Source of the DNA: Eubacterium sp.
GTDB lineage: Bacteria; Bacillota; Clostridia; Lachnospirales; Lachnospiraceae
Direction: 5' to 3'
NCBI GenBank assembly: GCA_024683035.1
Contig: JAIKYQ010000065.1
Span: forward strand, 55,997-119,996
Length of the DNA: 64,000 nucleotides
Part shown: piece after piece, positions 17,843 through 28,209 of the stretch
Numbering within the stretch: position 1 is the stretch's first letter
How the letters are laid out: every line of letters starts with the position of its first letter
Notes under the pieces: generated by a model
Told to the model about the DNA's origin: nothing
Databases searched by the model: none
What the model saw: only the letters and a program-made list of their open reading frames with translations
Made by a program: the position numbers and the translations under genes

Positions 17843-18367
17843 TTACCGCAGCCAGGGTGACTGTCTTGTCTCCGTTTCCTGAGCAACAATCCTGCGATTG
17901 ATCAGTCTGTACAAATAGTACAGGGCGATCGTAAAAAGAATTGACGCGATCACAGCCGGTATGACCGATCCGACCAGATAGGATCGGAAACGATACTGTC
18001 TTCCGACCGCATACTCAACCGGGAAACTGAGCATTTTATAAATTAGTTCACAGATTCCGACCGTCGCCATCGGCACACGGATATCTTCATCGAAGAACAC
18101 TTTGAACAGAAATCCGCTCGCAAAACCTGCGTACAGAAAACAAAGTGCTGTGAAGCCGAATACGGAACCATAAAACAGATCATACAGGAGCCCGCCGAAA
18201 AACCCGGTCAGCATACCGGCTTTCTTGCCGCGCATCAGCCCCATGGAACAAGTCAGGATCATCAGCATATCCGGGACTGTGTACTCAGACGGCATGATTC
18301 CCCGCAGTGTCGTCTGCAGCAGGAAAGTACAGAGTATGAGAAGGATCATGATCAGATTCTTTTTCAT
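17843..18367 (-). CDS. mreD: Rod shape-determining protein MreD
   Basis: Multi-TM ~174 aa between mreC and PBP2. Confidence 0.85.
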   Translation of the reverse strand: MKKNLIMILLILCTFLLQTTLRGIMPSEYTVPDMLMILTCSMGLMRGKKAGMLTGFFGGLLYDLFYGSVFGFTALCFLYAGFASGFLFKVFFDEDIRVPMATVGICELIYKMLSFPVEYAVGRQYRFRSYLVGSVIPAVIASILFTIALYYLYRLINRRIVAQETETRQSPWLR

Positions 18368-19215
18368 GACTCTCCCCCGATACTCTTGGTTTCCAGAATG
18401 ACCAGTACATGGTCGATACGTGAAAAGTCCGCAGCCGGAAGCACGGTTCCTTCCTGCATCAGATGGTTCTGATCCTCCTGGACCTCATCTACATAGCCGA
18501 TCAGGATCCCGGGAAGATACTTATCGCTGATGTTGGATGTCACGACTTTTTCTCCTGTGGAAACCTGTGCATCAATGGGCAGGTCGCTCAGGCGCAGTTT
18601 ACCTTCTTCCATCAGGCCCAGATCTCCGGAAACGATACAGTTGCTGGCCGCCAGAAGCACCATCGAACTGACGTGGCTCCCGTCATCTATGATCGAACGG
18701 ACCTGTGCCCAGGTCGGCCCTGTTTTGGTTACAATACCAACAAGTCCGCCGTTGCTGAGAACGTTCATATTCTCATGGATACCGTCATTTTCTCCTTTGT
18801 TGATCGTAAACAGATTGTACCAGTTTCCTGTATCATTCGCGATCACATCGGCTGCAACCTTGTCATAATAGGCATATTCACGATCCAGGGCATACAGTTC
18901 CCTCAGGTCTTCCAGTTCTGCCGTATTCTCAGTCAGAATGGTATTCTGCTCCTGCAGATTTGCCACCTTCTCACGCAGCTCGTCGTTTTCTATCTGGAGC
19001 TCTTCGGCTGTCTTCTGCGTGGAACGCCTGCCGCTGATCCAGCTGCCGGCCCGGTTCAGGCCGTTCTGCAGCGGAATGATCAGCGTGCCGACCGTATCCC
19101 GGATCGGATCGATGGGGATGGTACTGGTCACGGTCAGACCGATCAGGCAGACGCATATGATCGTCAGGATGACCAGCATATATTTACTTCTCAGGAAAGA
19201 TCCTTTTCGCCTCAT
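18364..19215 (-). CDS. mreC: Rod shape-determining protein MreC
   Basis: TM, coiled coil, NWYNLFTINKGENDGIHENMNVLSNGGLVGIV. Confidence 0.93.
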   Translation of the reverse strand: MRRKGSFLRSKYMLVILTIICVCLIGLTVTSTIPIDPIRDTVGTLIIPLQNGLNRAGSWISGRRSTQKTAEELQIENDELREKVANLQEQNTILTENTAELEDLRELYALDREYAYYDKVAADVIANDTGNWYNLFTINKGENDGIHENMNVLSNGGLVGIVTKTGPTWAQVRSIIDDGSHVSSMVLLAASNCIVSGDLGLMEEGKLRLSDLPIDAQVSTGEKVVTSNISDKYLPGILIGYVDEVQEDQNHLMQEGTVLPAADFSRIDHVLVILETKSIGGES

Positions 19216-19245
19216 ATATATTTATATTCCTTGCAGCCGGCCATT

Positions 19246-20271
19246 TTACAGCATGCCGTATTTTCTTCTCTGCGGTGCAAACGCATACTCTCTCAGTTCT
19301 TTATGATCTATGATCTCTTTGAGCCCCTGGATCGTCGTAAACTCAAAATGCTCGGAAAGATGAACCGGATAATCCAGCATTCCTTCCAGACAGCGGTCCA
19401 TACCCGGAATACGCGTACAGCCGCCGGAAATCCAGATCCCTTCTTTCTGTAGAACCGCCTGGATCTGCGGCGGAATGCGTTCCAGCAGCCGGCGGATCTC
19501 TAAAGCAATCTCTGATACGACTTCTCTGACGCAGGATGAAACCGTATAGGAAGAAATGATCCCGTCCCGCGGAAGTCCGCTTTCGGTATCGATCCCGGCT
19601 ACCTTGCAGCCTTCCACCGGATCTTTTGCCAGGTCCGCCAGGGTGATCTTCAGCCGATGGGCGCAGCGCTGACTGATCGTCAGGCTGTTTTTTTTCCGCA
19701 CACCGGAAACAACCGCCGCATTAAGGCGGTCACCGCCGATATCGATCGTCCGGTTGATAATGATCTGGCCTTTGCAAAGGATCGAGATTTCTGTATTCTG
19801 GGCGCCCAGATTCACCAGCATCGTTCCCTCTACATCTTCCACCGGAAGCCCAAGGGCAAATGCATCGGCAAACGGTTTTTCCACAAAAAGGACACGGCTT
19901 CTTTTAAAGCGTCCCTTCTGTGCGATGGAGACATATGCCCGCCGTTCCAGTTCCGTCATATCCAGAGGCACCGAAAAATACAAAAGCGGTGAGTAACCGG
20001 CAAATCGTCCTGTCTTTCTGAGAAGCAGATGCAGGACCGCTTCCATCATCAGCACATTCTGTATGCGGCCTCCCGACATCGGCGTGATCAGTTCCATGTT
20101 TTCCGGTGTCTTTTCAAAAATGTCATAGGCATCGTTGCCGACAGCGAAAACATTGTCTTTGCCGCGCAGTGCGATCATATTGTACTCTTTGATTATGGAA
20201 TTGTTATTCCGGTCGTAGATCTTGACCGAACCGGTACCCATATCAATGCCGTAAACATGTCGCAGCTTCAT
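19246..20271 (-). CDS. mreB: MreB-family actin-like protein
   Basis: YGIDMGTGSVKIYD...AVGNDAYDIFEKTPENMELITPMSGGRIQN...GIWISGGCTRIPGMD. Confidence 0.9.
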   Translation of the reverse strand: MKLRHVYGIDMGTGSVKIYDRNNNSIIKEYNMIALRGKDNVFAVGNDAYDIFEKTPENMELITPMSGGRIQNVLMMEAVLHLLLRKTGRFAGYSPLLYFSVPLDMTELERRAYVSIAQKGRFKRSRVLFVEKPFADAFALGLPVEDVEGTMLVNLGAQNTEISILCKGQIIINRTIDIGGDRLNAAVVSGVRKKNSLTISQRCAHRLKITLADLAKDPVEGCKVAGIDTESGLPRDGIISSYTVSSCVREVVSEIALEIRRLLERIPPQIQAVLQKEGIWISGGCTRIPGMDRCLEGMLDYPVHLSEHFEFTTIQGLKEIIDHKELREYAFAPQRRKYGML

Positions 20272-21005
20272 GTATTCTGTACTCTCCCGCCCTCCGCACG
20301 CACAAACAGTTCCCTGTTTGTATTGCGCAGGCTCTGATAACACCGGTCTCCCACGATGATGTGATCCAGCAGCGTGATTCCCAGCAGTTCCCCCGCATCT
20401 GCAATCTGTCTGGTAATCTGCAGATCCTCGGAACTCGGAGCCGCACTGCCGCTGGGATGGTTATGGATCAGGATCACATGGACTGCATGGAATGCCAGGG
20501 CTTCCAGATAGACTTCCCGCGGTGAAAGCAGCGACTGATTCACCGTTCCCCTGCTGAGCTCCCGCTCTCCCAGAAGGCAATTGCGGGTATCCAGCATCAT
20601 GCAGATAACATGTTCCTGCTCACAGTGCCGCAGGTTCTCCATATAATAGGACGCGATCGATTCCGGATCCCGGAACTCCGTACGAAGACTGCGCCCCTTG
20701 CGCGCCAGCCGTTTGGAAAGCTCGCCGACACAACAGATCTGCACAGCCTTCACCGGACCGATACCGGGTACCTGTTCGAGTTCTGTCCTGCTCAGATGCA
20801 GGATCCCGTTCAGCCCTTCTTCAAAAGGACACAGTTTCAGGATCCTGCGGGATAATTCCAGTGCAGAACATCCCTGTGTTCCCGTCCTGAGGATCACTGC
20901 CAGCAGTTCCATGTCAGAAAGCACTTCCGGCCCGTCTGCCATACACCGTTCGTAAGGTCTCACATTTTCCGGAAGATCCCGGATCATCATCCTATTCTGT
21001 TGCAT
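20268..21005 (-). CDS. radC: RadC-family (JAB/MPN) protein
   Basis: LPENVRPYERCMADGPEVLSDMELLAVILRTGTQG...HAVHVILIHNHPSGSAAPSSED. Confidence 0.93.
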   Translation of the reverse strand: MQQNRMMIRDLPENVRPYERCMADGPEVLSDMELLAVILRTGTQGCSALELSRRILKLCPFEEGLNGILHLSRTELEQVPGIGPVKAVQICCVGELSKRLARKGRSLRTEFRDPESIASYYMENLRHCEQEHVICMMLDTRNCLLGERELSRGTVNQSLLSPREVYLEALAFHAVHVILIHNHPSGSAAPSSEDLQITRQIADAGELLGITLLDHIIVGDRCYQSLRNTNRELFVRAEGGRVQNT

Positions 21006-21102
21006 TCGTACCTCCGTTCCACTCTCTTCCGGAAAGGGAATTCAGGTACCTGATCTGTTATTTTAACACAAATTTACTCTGATGTACACTCTGAGCCGTT
21101 AT

Positions 21103-22713
21103 TCATGCCTGCAGCAGGGCCGCGGCCACCGCTTCAGCCGTGCGGATCCCGTCTATGGCAGCGGAGGTGATCCCGCCCGCATAACCGGCTCCTTCTCCGC
21201 AGGGATACAGCCCGGATACGGAGCTCTCCAGACGCTCGCCGCGCAGGATCCGCAGTGGAGAAGAGGTCCGTGTTTCGACGCCGGCCAGCAGTGTATTTCC
21301 GTCATCAAAACCCGGGATCGTTTTGCCGAAGCGGTGCATTCCTTCTTCAATAGACTGTGCGGTAAAAGAAGGAAGGATGCTCCGTACGTCTGCAAACCGC
21401 CAATCTCCCTTGCTGCAAAACCTTCCCTCTGCGGGATGCGCCGGAAGACAGCCGCCTGCTTTGGAAAAATCAGAAAACCGCTGCACGGGAATACGGCCGT
21501 CTGCACAATGCCAGGCCCTTTTTTCCAGCAGTTCCTGAAAATACATGCCGGCCAGGAGCGATTCATCTGTATTAAGATAGTCACGGCATTCTTCCGGAAG
21601 GACTGCTGCCACAACAGCGCTGTTTGCATACCCGCTGCTGCGGTCCTGATTACTCATGCCGTTCACAGCCAGCATTTCTTCTGAGGAGGAAGCATTCAGA
21701 ATATAACCGCCCGGGCACATACAGAACGTATAGACCGCCCGGCCTTTCTGTGTTTTCGTATGCAGTTTATAGGCGGCGGCCCCCAGTTCCGGAGGCGCCT
21801 GCTCTCCGTATTGGGTACGCGTGATCAGTTCCTGTTCATGCTGCACGCGGACGCCGATAGCAAAGGCTTTCGGCTCCATGGGAATATGACTCTCAGCCAG
21901 CATGCGAAACGTATCACGGGCAGAGTGTCCTATGGCAAGGACAACAGCCGTACTGTCAAACTGCCTTCCGTCCGCCGTACGTACGCCTGTGATCCTCTGT
22001 CCCCGGCACAGCAGGCTTTCCATGCGGCTCCGGAAATGCACCTCGCCGCCCATTTCCGTGATCTGTCTGCGCAGCGTCCGGACGATACCTGTCAGCTGAT
22101 CCGTTCCCAGGTGCGCATGAGCGTCATACAATATGCTCTCCGGCGCGCCCGCATCCACAAACCGCTGCAATACTTCGTGGTTCCTCCCCGTCGGATCATG
22201 AACACCGGTATACAGCTTCCCGTCGGAAAACGTACCGGCACCCCCTTCGCCGAACTGCACATTGGACTCCGGGTCCAATACACCGTCCTGCCAGAAACGC
22301 TGCACTTTTTCCCTTCGCTGCGCAACCTCGTCCCCTCTTTCCAGTACGATCGGACGGAAACCGTTGCGGGCCAGCATCCAGGCGCAGAACAAACCGGCCG
22401 GACCCAGACCGATGACCAGCGGCCGGACTGTCAGTATATCGGGCGCCCGGAACGGAAACCGATAGACAACCGGGTTGTATTCTGACACACAGGAGAGGGA
22501 GCTTTTCTTCAGAATTCTTTTTTCCTGTTCAAGCGAGGCAAGAACCGTATAAACATAATACAAAGAAGGCTTTTTTCTGGCGTCTACGGATCTTTTTTCA
22601 ACGGACCAGCCTTTCAGGGCAGATTCCGAAACCCGCAGTTTCTTTGCAATTTCCGCGGACAGCGCCTGCGGTTCATGGCCGACCGGTAATTTGATCTGTA
22701 TGATCCGCAGCAT
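21103..22713 (-). CDS. FAD-dependent oxidoreductase (uncharacterised dehydrogenase family)
   Basis: VIGLGPAGLFCAWMLARNGFRPIVLERGDEV; YPCGEGAGYAGGITSAAIDGIRTAEAV. Confidence 0.85.
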   Translation of the reverse strand: MLRIIQIKLPVGHEPQALSAEIAKKLRVSESALKGWSVEKRSVDARKKPSLYYVYTVLASLEQEKRILKKSSLSCVSEYNPVVYRFPFRAPDILTVRPLVIGLGPAGLFCAWMLARNGFRPIVLERGDEVAQRREKVQRFWQDGVLDPESNVQFGEGGAGTFSDGKLYTGVHDPTGRNHEVLQRFVDAGAPESILYDAHAHLGTDQLTGIVRTLRRQITEMGGEVHFRSRMESLLCRGQRITGVRTADGRQFDSTAVVLAIGHSARDTFRMLAESHIPMEPKAFAIGVRVQHEQELITRTQYGEQAPPELGAAAYKLHTKTQKGRAVYTFCMCPGGYILNASSSEEMLAVNGMSNQDRSSGYANSAVVAAVLPEECRDYLNTDESLLAGMYFQELLEKRAWHCADGRIPVQRFSDFSKAGGCLPAHPAEGRFCSKGDWRFADVRSILPSFTAQSIEEGMHRFGKTIPGFDDGNTLLAGVETRTSSPLRILRGERLESSVSGLYPCGEGAGYAGGITSAAIDGIRTAEAVAAALLQA

Positions 22714-22714
22714 A

Positions 22715-23950
22715 TCAGTTCCCTCCCGCTGCTGCCCTTCCGGCTACAAACCCGGAAGACCAGGCCCATTGCAGGTTGTAGCCGCCGCAGGGACCATCTA
22801 CATTGACGGCTTCGCCGGCAGCATACAGCCCCGGTACCGTACGGCAGCATAAAGAGTCCTGCAAAGCGGAAAGACAGATGCCGCCGGAACAGATCTGTGC
22901 CTGCTCCGGCGAAGCTGTTTTCCGGATACGCACAGGAAACTCTTTCAGCAGCTGCAGAAGAACATGAACGGCACCGTTCTCATCATGATCTTCCATACTG
23001 GGACGGATGTTCTTCTTCAGGCCGGCAGCGGCCAGTACAGCCGGGATCAGCCTTTCCGGAAGAAGGCCTGCCAGCAGTAAGCCGTATGGTTTCGTACTGT
23101 CATACAGCTCCCGTTCCCGCCACAGTTCTTCCAGTTCATTCTCTGACACCTCGGGGAGAAAATCCAGGAGCAGCGTGACCTGTTTTTGCGCATCCAGTGC
23201 CGCAGAAACAGCCCTGCTCAGCTGAAAGACGGGGATACCGGAAATGCCGTAAGAAGTGAGCTGGACTTCTCCGGTTTCCTCCCTGTGCGGCAGGCCGTCT
23301 ATGAACAGACGTACACCGGCATGAACACGTGTCCCGTTCCATACACTTAATGCGGAATCAGATGCCTGAAGCGGCACCAGCACCGGGCGGAAAGGACGAA
23401 ACGGAAGCCGGAAAGATTCTGCCAGCTGCCGTGCAAGTTCGGAGGAACCACGTACGGCGGAAGCCGGACTGCCGCTGGCAATGATCACGGCATCCGCCGC
23501 ATACTCCCAGGTTTTTGTCCGGATCAGAAAAGGATCATCATCTCCGCGTGACACGGCCAGAACCTCTTCTTTATTTTTGAAATGTACATGCTGCCGTTCT
23601 GCTTCCCATAATAACAGTTCCAGGACAGAGGATGCCTGTTCTGTACAGGGATATACCCAACCCTGCCGGTCGAACGTGCGCAGTCCGATTTTTTCAAACC
23701 ACCGGCAGGTGTCTTCCGGCGAAAACGCATGCAGCACTTTTTTTACCAACTCCGGGCGGTCAGACTGGTATTGCGACGGATCCAGCATTCTGTTCGTCAG
23801 ATTACATTTTCCGTTGCCGGAAGCCAGCAGCTTTTTCCCCGGCTTTTCGTTATGTTCAAGGATCGTAACAGAAGCACCGAACCGGGCAGCCCAGACAGCT
23901 GCCATCAGACCGGACGCGCCGCCACCAATGATCATGATCCTTTTATTCAT
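22715..23950 (-). CDS. NAD(P)/FAD-dependent oxidoreductase, BaiN/HI0933 family
   Basis: MIIGGGASGLMAAVWAARFGASVTILEHNEKPGKKLLASGNGKCNLTN; NVDGPCGGYNLQWAWSSGFVAGRAA. Confidence 0.9.
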   Translation of the reverse strand: MNKRIMIIGGGASGLMAAVWAARFGASVTILEHNEKPGKKLLASGNGKCNLTNRMLDPSQYQSDRPELVKKVLHAFSPEDTCRWFEKIGLRTFDRQGWVYPCTEQASSVLELLLWEAERQHVHFKNKEEVLAVSRGDDDPFLIRTKTWEYAADAVIIASGSPASAVRGSSELARQLAESFRLPFRPFRPVLVPLQASDSALSVWNGTRVHAGVRLFIDGLPHREETGEVQLTSYGISGIPVFQLSRAVSAALDAQKQVTLLLDFLPEVSENELEELWRERELYDSTKPYGLLLAGLLPERLIPAVLAAAGLKKNIRPSMEDHDENGAVHVLLQLLKEFPVRIRKTASPEQAQICSGGICLSALQDSLCCRTVPGLYAAGEAVNVDGPCGGYNLQWAWSSGFVAGRAAAGGN

Positions 23951-24010
23951 GTTCTGTCCTCCGGAACAAACTTCTGTATTCTGTATGTCTCCTGCAGACC
24001 GTATGCCGTC

Positions 24011-25285
24011 TTACAGGGTAAGCAGACCAGCCTCTTCGACCTGCTGAAATGCTTTCAGGATGCCGAATTTTACATGCGGCCAGGTCAGACCGCCCTGAAA
24101 AAACACGGTATAGGGCGGTTTAATGGGACCGTCTGCAGACAGTTCTATAGAGGAGCCCTGCACAAAAGCACCGGCAGCCATGATCACATCGGCGTCATAG
24201 CCGGGCATGGCCCATGGTTCCGGTGTGACAAAACTGTCCACGGGAGCTGCTGCCTGGATACCGCGGCAAAAAGCTGTCACGCCGTCAGGGCTGCCAAAGG
24301 TGATGGACTGTATGATATCATGCCGGGATTCCTCCGGACCCGGTACGATCGTGAATCCGAAGCCGTCAAAAAGATGCGCTGCAAAAACAGCCCCCTTCAG
24401 AGCGGCTGCCGTTACGCAGGGCGCCAGAAATAATCCCTGATAAAAGGAAGGATTTGTGTTTAGGGAAGCCCCCACTTCTTTTCCCAAACCGGGTGTCGTA
24501 AGCCGGAATGCCGCCTGTCTTACATACTCTTCCTTTCCGGTTATATAGCCGCCGCAGGGCGCCAGACCGCCGCCCGGATTCTTGATCAGAGAACCGACCA
24601 CAAGGTCGGCACCGACATCGGAAGGCTCTGTTTTTTCCACAAATTCTCCATAACAGTTATCGACCATACAGATCAGGGAAGGATTGATCTCATGCAGAAA
24701 AGAGATCAGCTCGCCGATCTGTGCAACAGACAATGTCTTTCTGGTCTGATATCCCTTGGAACGCTGAATCGTAACAAGACGTGTACGTGCCGTAACAGAC
24801 TGACGTATTCCCTCATAATCGAACCGGCCGTCCGGAAGAAGATCGACCTGACGATATGTTACGCCATATTCTGCCAGGGAGCCGGCCGAAGGGCGGATCC
24901 CGATCACCTCTTCCAGTGTATCGTACGGCCTGCCTACAGGGGAAAGCAGTTCATCTCCGGGCCGGAGATTTCCGAACAGGGCAACTGCCAGTGCATGGGT
25001 GCCGCAGGCGATCTGCGGACGTACCAGGGCATCTTCCGTGTGAAAGACGGCTGTGTATACTTTTTCCAGGGTGTCCCGTCCCAGATCATTATATCCGTAT
25101 CCGGTAGACGGATGCAGACAGGCTTCACTGACCCGCATATCCTGCATAGCGGAAAGAACCTTCAGCTGATTGTATTCGGCTGTTTCATCGATTCCGCGGA
25201 ATGTTTCCTCCAGGCTTTTTAATACTTGTTCCCCGTAAGAAAGGATCTTGTCACGGATTCCGAGTTTTCTGTATAGTTCCAACAT
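24011..25285 (-). CDS. Methionine gamma-lyase family / YnbB-like PLP enzyme
   Basis: STGYGYNDLGRDTLEKVYTAVF; VDNCYGEFVEKTEPSDVGADLVVGSLIKNPGGGLAPCGGYITG. Confidence 0.9.
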   Translation of the reverse strand: MLELYRKLGIRDKILSYGEQVLKSLEETFRGIDETAEYNQLKVLSAMQDMRVSEACLHPSTGYGYNDLGRDTLEKVYTAVFHTEDALVRPQIACGTHALAVALFGNLRPGDELLSPVGRPYDTLEEVIGIRPSAGSLAEYGVTYRQVDLLPDGRFDYEGIRQSVTARTRLVTIQRSKGYQTRKTLSVAQIGELISFLHEINPSLICMVDNCYGEFVEKTEPSDVGADLVVGSLIKNPGGGLAPCGGYITGKEEYVRQAAFRLTTPGLGKEVGASLNTNPSFYQGLFLAPCVTAAALKGAVFAAHLFDGFGFTIVPGPEESRHDIIQSITFGSPDGVTAFCRGIQAAAPVDSFVTPEPWAMPGYDADVIMAAGAFVQGSSIELSADGPIKPPYTVFFQGGLTWPHVKFGILKAFQQVEEAGLLTL

Positions 25286-25300
25286 GTGCCTTATCTCCTA

Positions 25301-26281
25301 TCATACAGGCAGGATATTTCTCTTTTTCAGTTCATCCAGCATGTGTTCCAGTATCCTGTTATCGTCATAACCGAAAGCTGCTTTGTCGATCCAGACGACA
25401 TCCTGTTCCCGGCGGAACCAGGTCAGCTGCCTCTTGGCATAGTGCCGCGAGTTCTGCTTGATCAGTTCCACGGTTCGCTCTAACGTGTATTCCCCTCTGA
25501 AATACGGGAAAAACTCTTTATAGCCGATCCCCTTCATGGAAGTATGGGACTCCGTAAGTCCCCGTTCCCGCAGCTTCCTGACTTCTGCTTCCAGCCCCTG
25601 CTGCATCATGCTGTCTACACGTCTGTCGATCTGTGCATACAGTTTCTTCCGATCGTCCGTCAAGACAAAATACGCCAGCCTGTAGGGCGTGTTTTTCTCT
25701 CTCTGTTTCCGGTTATGTGAGGAAATTGTTTCCCCTGTCTGTTCATAAAACTCCAGGGCCCGGATAACACGTCTCCGGTTGTGCGGATGGATCTCTGAGG
25801 CAGCCTCCGGATCCACTTCTGCCAGCCGGGCATGCAGGGACTCATCTCCTTCTGTATCGGCAAACATTTCCCATTTTGAACGAAACGAAGATACACCGCC
25901 GCTTTCCGTAAAATCGATATCCCGTACGGCCGCCTGTATATAAAAGCCGGTGCCGCCTGTCAGCAAAGGGATCCTTCCGGCCTTCCAGATCTCCTTCATT
26001 GCTTCACGCGCCATACACTGAAACCGGACGACATCAAAGCTTTCTTCCGGTTCCAGTACATCGATCAGATAATGCGGAATGCCGTCCATCTCATCCGTAC
26101 GTATCTTGGCCGATCCGATATCCAGTCCCTTGTATACCTGCATTGAATCAGCAGATACAACAGATCCCCCGACCGCCCCGGCCAGACGCAGAGACAATCC
26201 GGTTTTCCCGACAGCCGTAGGGCCGGTGAGTACAATAAGCGGTCTTTCGCTGCAGTTCATATAAGACAGCTCCGTCATCAC
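25301..26281 (-). CDS. miaA: tRNA dimethylallyltransferase
   Basis: VLTGPTAVGKTGLSLRLA...SADSMQVYKGLDIGSAKI...GIPHYLIDVLEPEE. Confidence 0.96.
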   Translation of the reverse strand: MMTELSYMNCSERPLIVLTGPTAVGKTGLSLRLAGAVGGSVVSADSMQVYKGLDIGSAKIRTDEMDGIPHYLIDVLEPEESFDVVRFQCMAREAMKEIWKAGRIPLLTGGTGFYIQAAVRDIDFTESGGVSSFRSKWEMFADTEGDESLHARLAEVDPEAASEIHPHNRRRVIRALEFYEQTGETISSHNRKQREKNTPYRLAYFVLTDDRKKLYAQIDRRVDSMMQQGLEAEVRKLRERGLTESHTSMKGIGYKEFFPYFRGEYTLERTVELIKQNSRHYAKRQLTWFRREQDVVWIDKAAFGYDDNRILEHMLDELKKRNILPV

Positions 26282-28209
26282 AGGATCCTTTTGAATTTAC
26301 GGTCCAGTTCCCCTTTGCTCATGCGGATGATCGTGGGTCTTCCGTGAGGACAATGATAGGGGTTTTCCAGAAGAAGCAGTTCGTCAAACAAGGTTTCTGC
26401 TTCTGCAAAAGAAAGTGACCTGTTTCCTTTTACGGCAGCCTTGCACGACATGGATGCGAGCCGTTCAGCCAGCGATTCAGCCGGAACATCTCCCAGTTCT
26501 TTCATCTGGTCCAGAATATCCAGAAACACAGCATGGACGTCCGTTTTAAAGAGATTGGCCGGCACGCCGGTCATTTTAAATGTATCACCGCCGAATTCTT
26601 CTATTTCAAACCCGAGCTCCTGCAGCACAGATATCCTGCTTCGCAGCAGATCTGCCTCCCGAGGACCGGGTTCCAGAATAACGGAAGGATACAGCATCTG
26701 CGTTGTAATGGTCCTTGTCCGGAATTGCTTCATCAGCTTTTCATACAGTATTTTTTCATGAGCTGCATGCTGATCCACAATATACAATTCATCCCGGTAC
26801 TCCATCAGCCAGTAGGTATCGAAAACCTGTCCGATCAGACGGTAACTGCGCCGTGCCTGTTCCGAAAACACCGGGGATACATCCGACAAAGTCTGTTGTA
26901 TTCCCGTCTTCACGTTCCGGGCAGAAATCGACTCTCCCGGAGCAGTTGAGGCAGGAGAAGGCTCCAAGGCTGCATCCCTGTGCGGCAGTACTTCTTTCTG
27001 ACCGGATTCTGCATCCTTATGCAGCAGTTCCTCATTCTCCCCGGGTTCTGCTGCCGGCCTGCTTACAGGCGCAGCGGATGCGGCATAGGGTACTGCCGTA
27101 TCATGCAATTCCTTGGCTCTGCGAACCTGTTCAAACGGTTCCGGCGCAGACGTACCGGAAACCACAGAGCGGGCTTCTTTTTCTTCTTTTGTGACAGGTA
27201 CTTCGGGAATATGTTCCCGGGACAGCAGTGTATTCTGTACGGCCAGACAAAGCATCCGATACAGGGGCTCTCCGTCTGTAAACCGGACTTCTTTTTTGGT
27301 CGGATGCACATTGACATCGACCTGTGTCCCGTCCAGATGCAGGTATAAAAGTACAAACGGATACCGATGCTGCATCAGGAACCCGTGATAACCGTCCTCT
27401 ACTGCTTTGGAAAGAAGGTCATTTTTCACCATCCTGCCATTGACATAGAATAATTCCCCGGCCCGGTTGCCGCGGGCACAGACAGCGTTTCCCAGATATC
27501 CCGTGATTTCTGTTCCTTCTTCACAGGTCCGAAAGGGGATCAGGTTTTTGGGGAGTTCCCGTCCGTAGATCTGATACAGTACGGCACAGATATCTCCACG
27601 GCCGTCTGTGGCCAGTGAAACCCTGCCGTCGTGGATGAATGTGAAGGCAATATGCGGATGGGATAAGGCCAGGCTTTCCGTAAAAGTCCGGACCTGACTG
27701 CCTTCTGAGGCGGCAGATTTCAGAAACTTTTCCCGGACCGGTGTATTGAAAAACAGATTGCGCACGATCATCGTCGTACCGTCCGGTGCCCCGATTTCCT
27801 CAAAACTGTCTTCTGTTCCACCCTCCAGACGATACTGCACACCGGTCAGTGCCTCTTTTGTTTTGGTGATGCATTCTACCTGTGCCACTGCGGCAATGCT
27901 GGATAAGGCTTCTCCGCGAAAACCGAGAGACCGGATCTGCACCAGATCATCGGCATGCCGGATCTTACTCGTGGCATGCCGCAGAAATGCCCTGCGTATC
28001 TGATCGGCCGGAATACCATCCCCGTTATCCGTGACCCGTATCAGGCGTTTTCCCCCGTCACGGATCTCAACCGTAATGGCGGTGGCATGAGCATCCACGG
28101 CATTTTCAACCAGTTCTTTAACAACAGAGGCAGGCCTTTCCACCACTTCACCGGCTGCGATCTGATCGATCGTTTCTTTGTCCAGTATTTCGATCGTCTG
28201 TTTTACCAT
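26278..28209 (-). CDS. mutL: DNA mismatch repair protein MutL
   Basis: IAAGEVVERPASVVKELVENAVDA; DNGDGIP; SLGFRGEALSSIAAV; C-terminal CPHGRPT. Confidence 0.97.
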   Translation of the reverse strand: MVKQTIEILDKETIDQIAAGEVVERPASVVKELVENAVDAHATAITVEIRDGGKRLIRVTDNGDGIPADQIRRAFLRHATSKIRHADDLVQIRSLGFRGEALSSIAAVAQVECITKTKEALTGVQYRLEGGTEDSFEEIGAPDGTTMIVRNLFFNTPVREKFLKSAASEGSQVRTFTESLALSHPHIAFTFIHDGRVSLATDGRGDICAVLYQIYGRELPKNLIPFRTCEEGTEITGYLGNAVCARGNRAGELFYVNGRMVKNDLLSKAVEDGYHGFLMQHRYPFVLLYLHLDGTQVDVNVHPTKKEVRFTDGEPLYRMLCLAVQNTLLSREHIPEVPVTKEEKEARSVVSGTSAPEPFEQVRRAKELHDTAVPYAASAAPVSRPAAEPGENEELLHKDAESGQKEVLPHRDAALEPSPASTAPGESISARNVKTGIQQTLSDVSPVFSEQARRSYRLIGQVFDTYWLMEYRDELYIVDQHAAHEKILYEKLMKQFRTRTITTQMLYPSVILEPGPREADLLRSRISVLQELGFEIEEFGGDTFKMTGVPANLFKTDVHAVFLDILDQMKELGDVPAESLAERLASMSCKAAVKGNRSLSFAEAETLFDELLLLENPYHCPHGRPTIIRMSKGELDRKFKRIL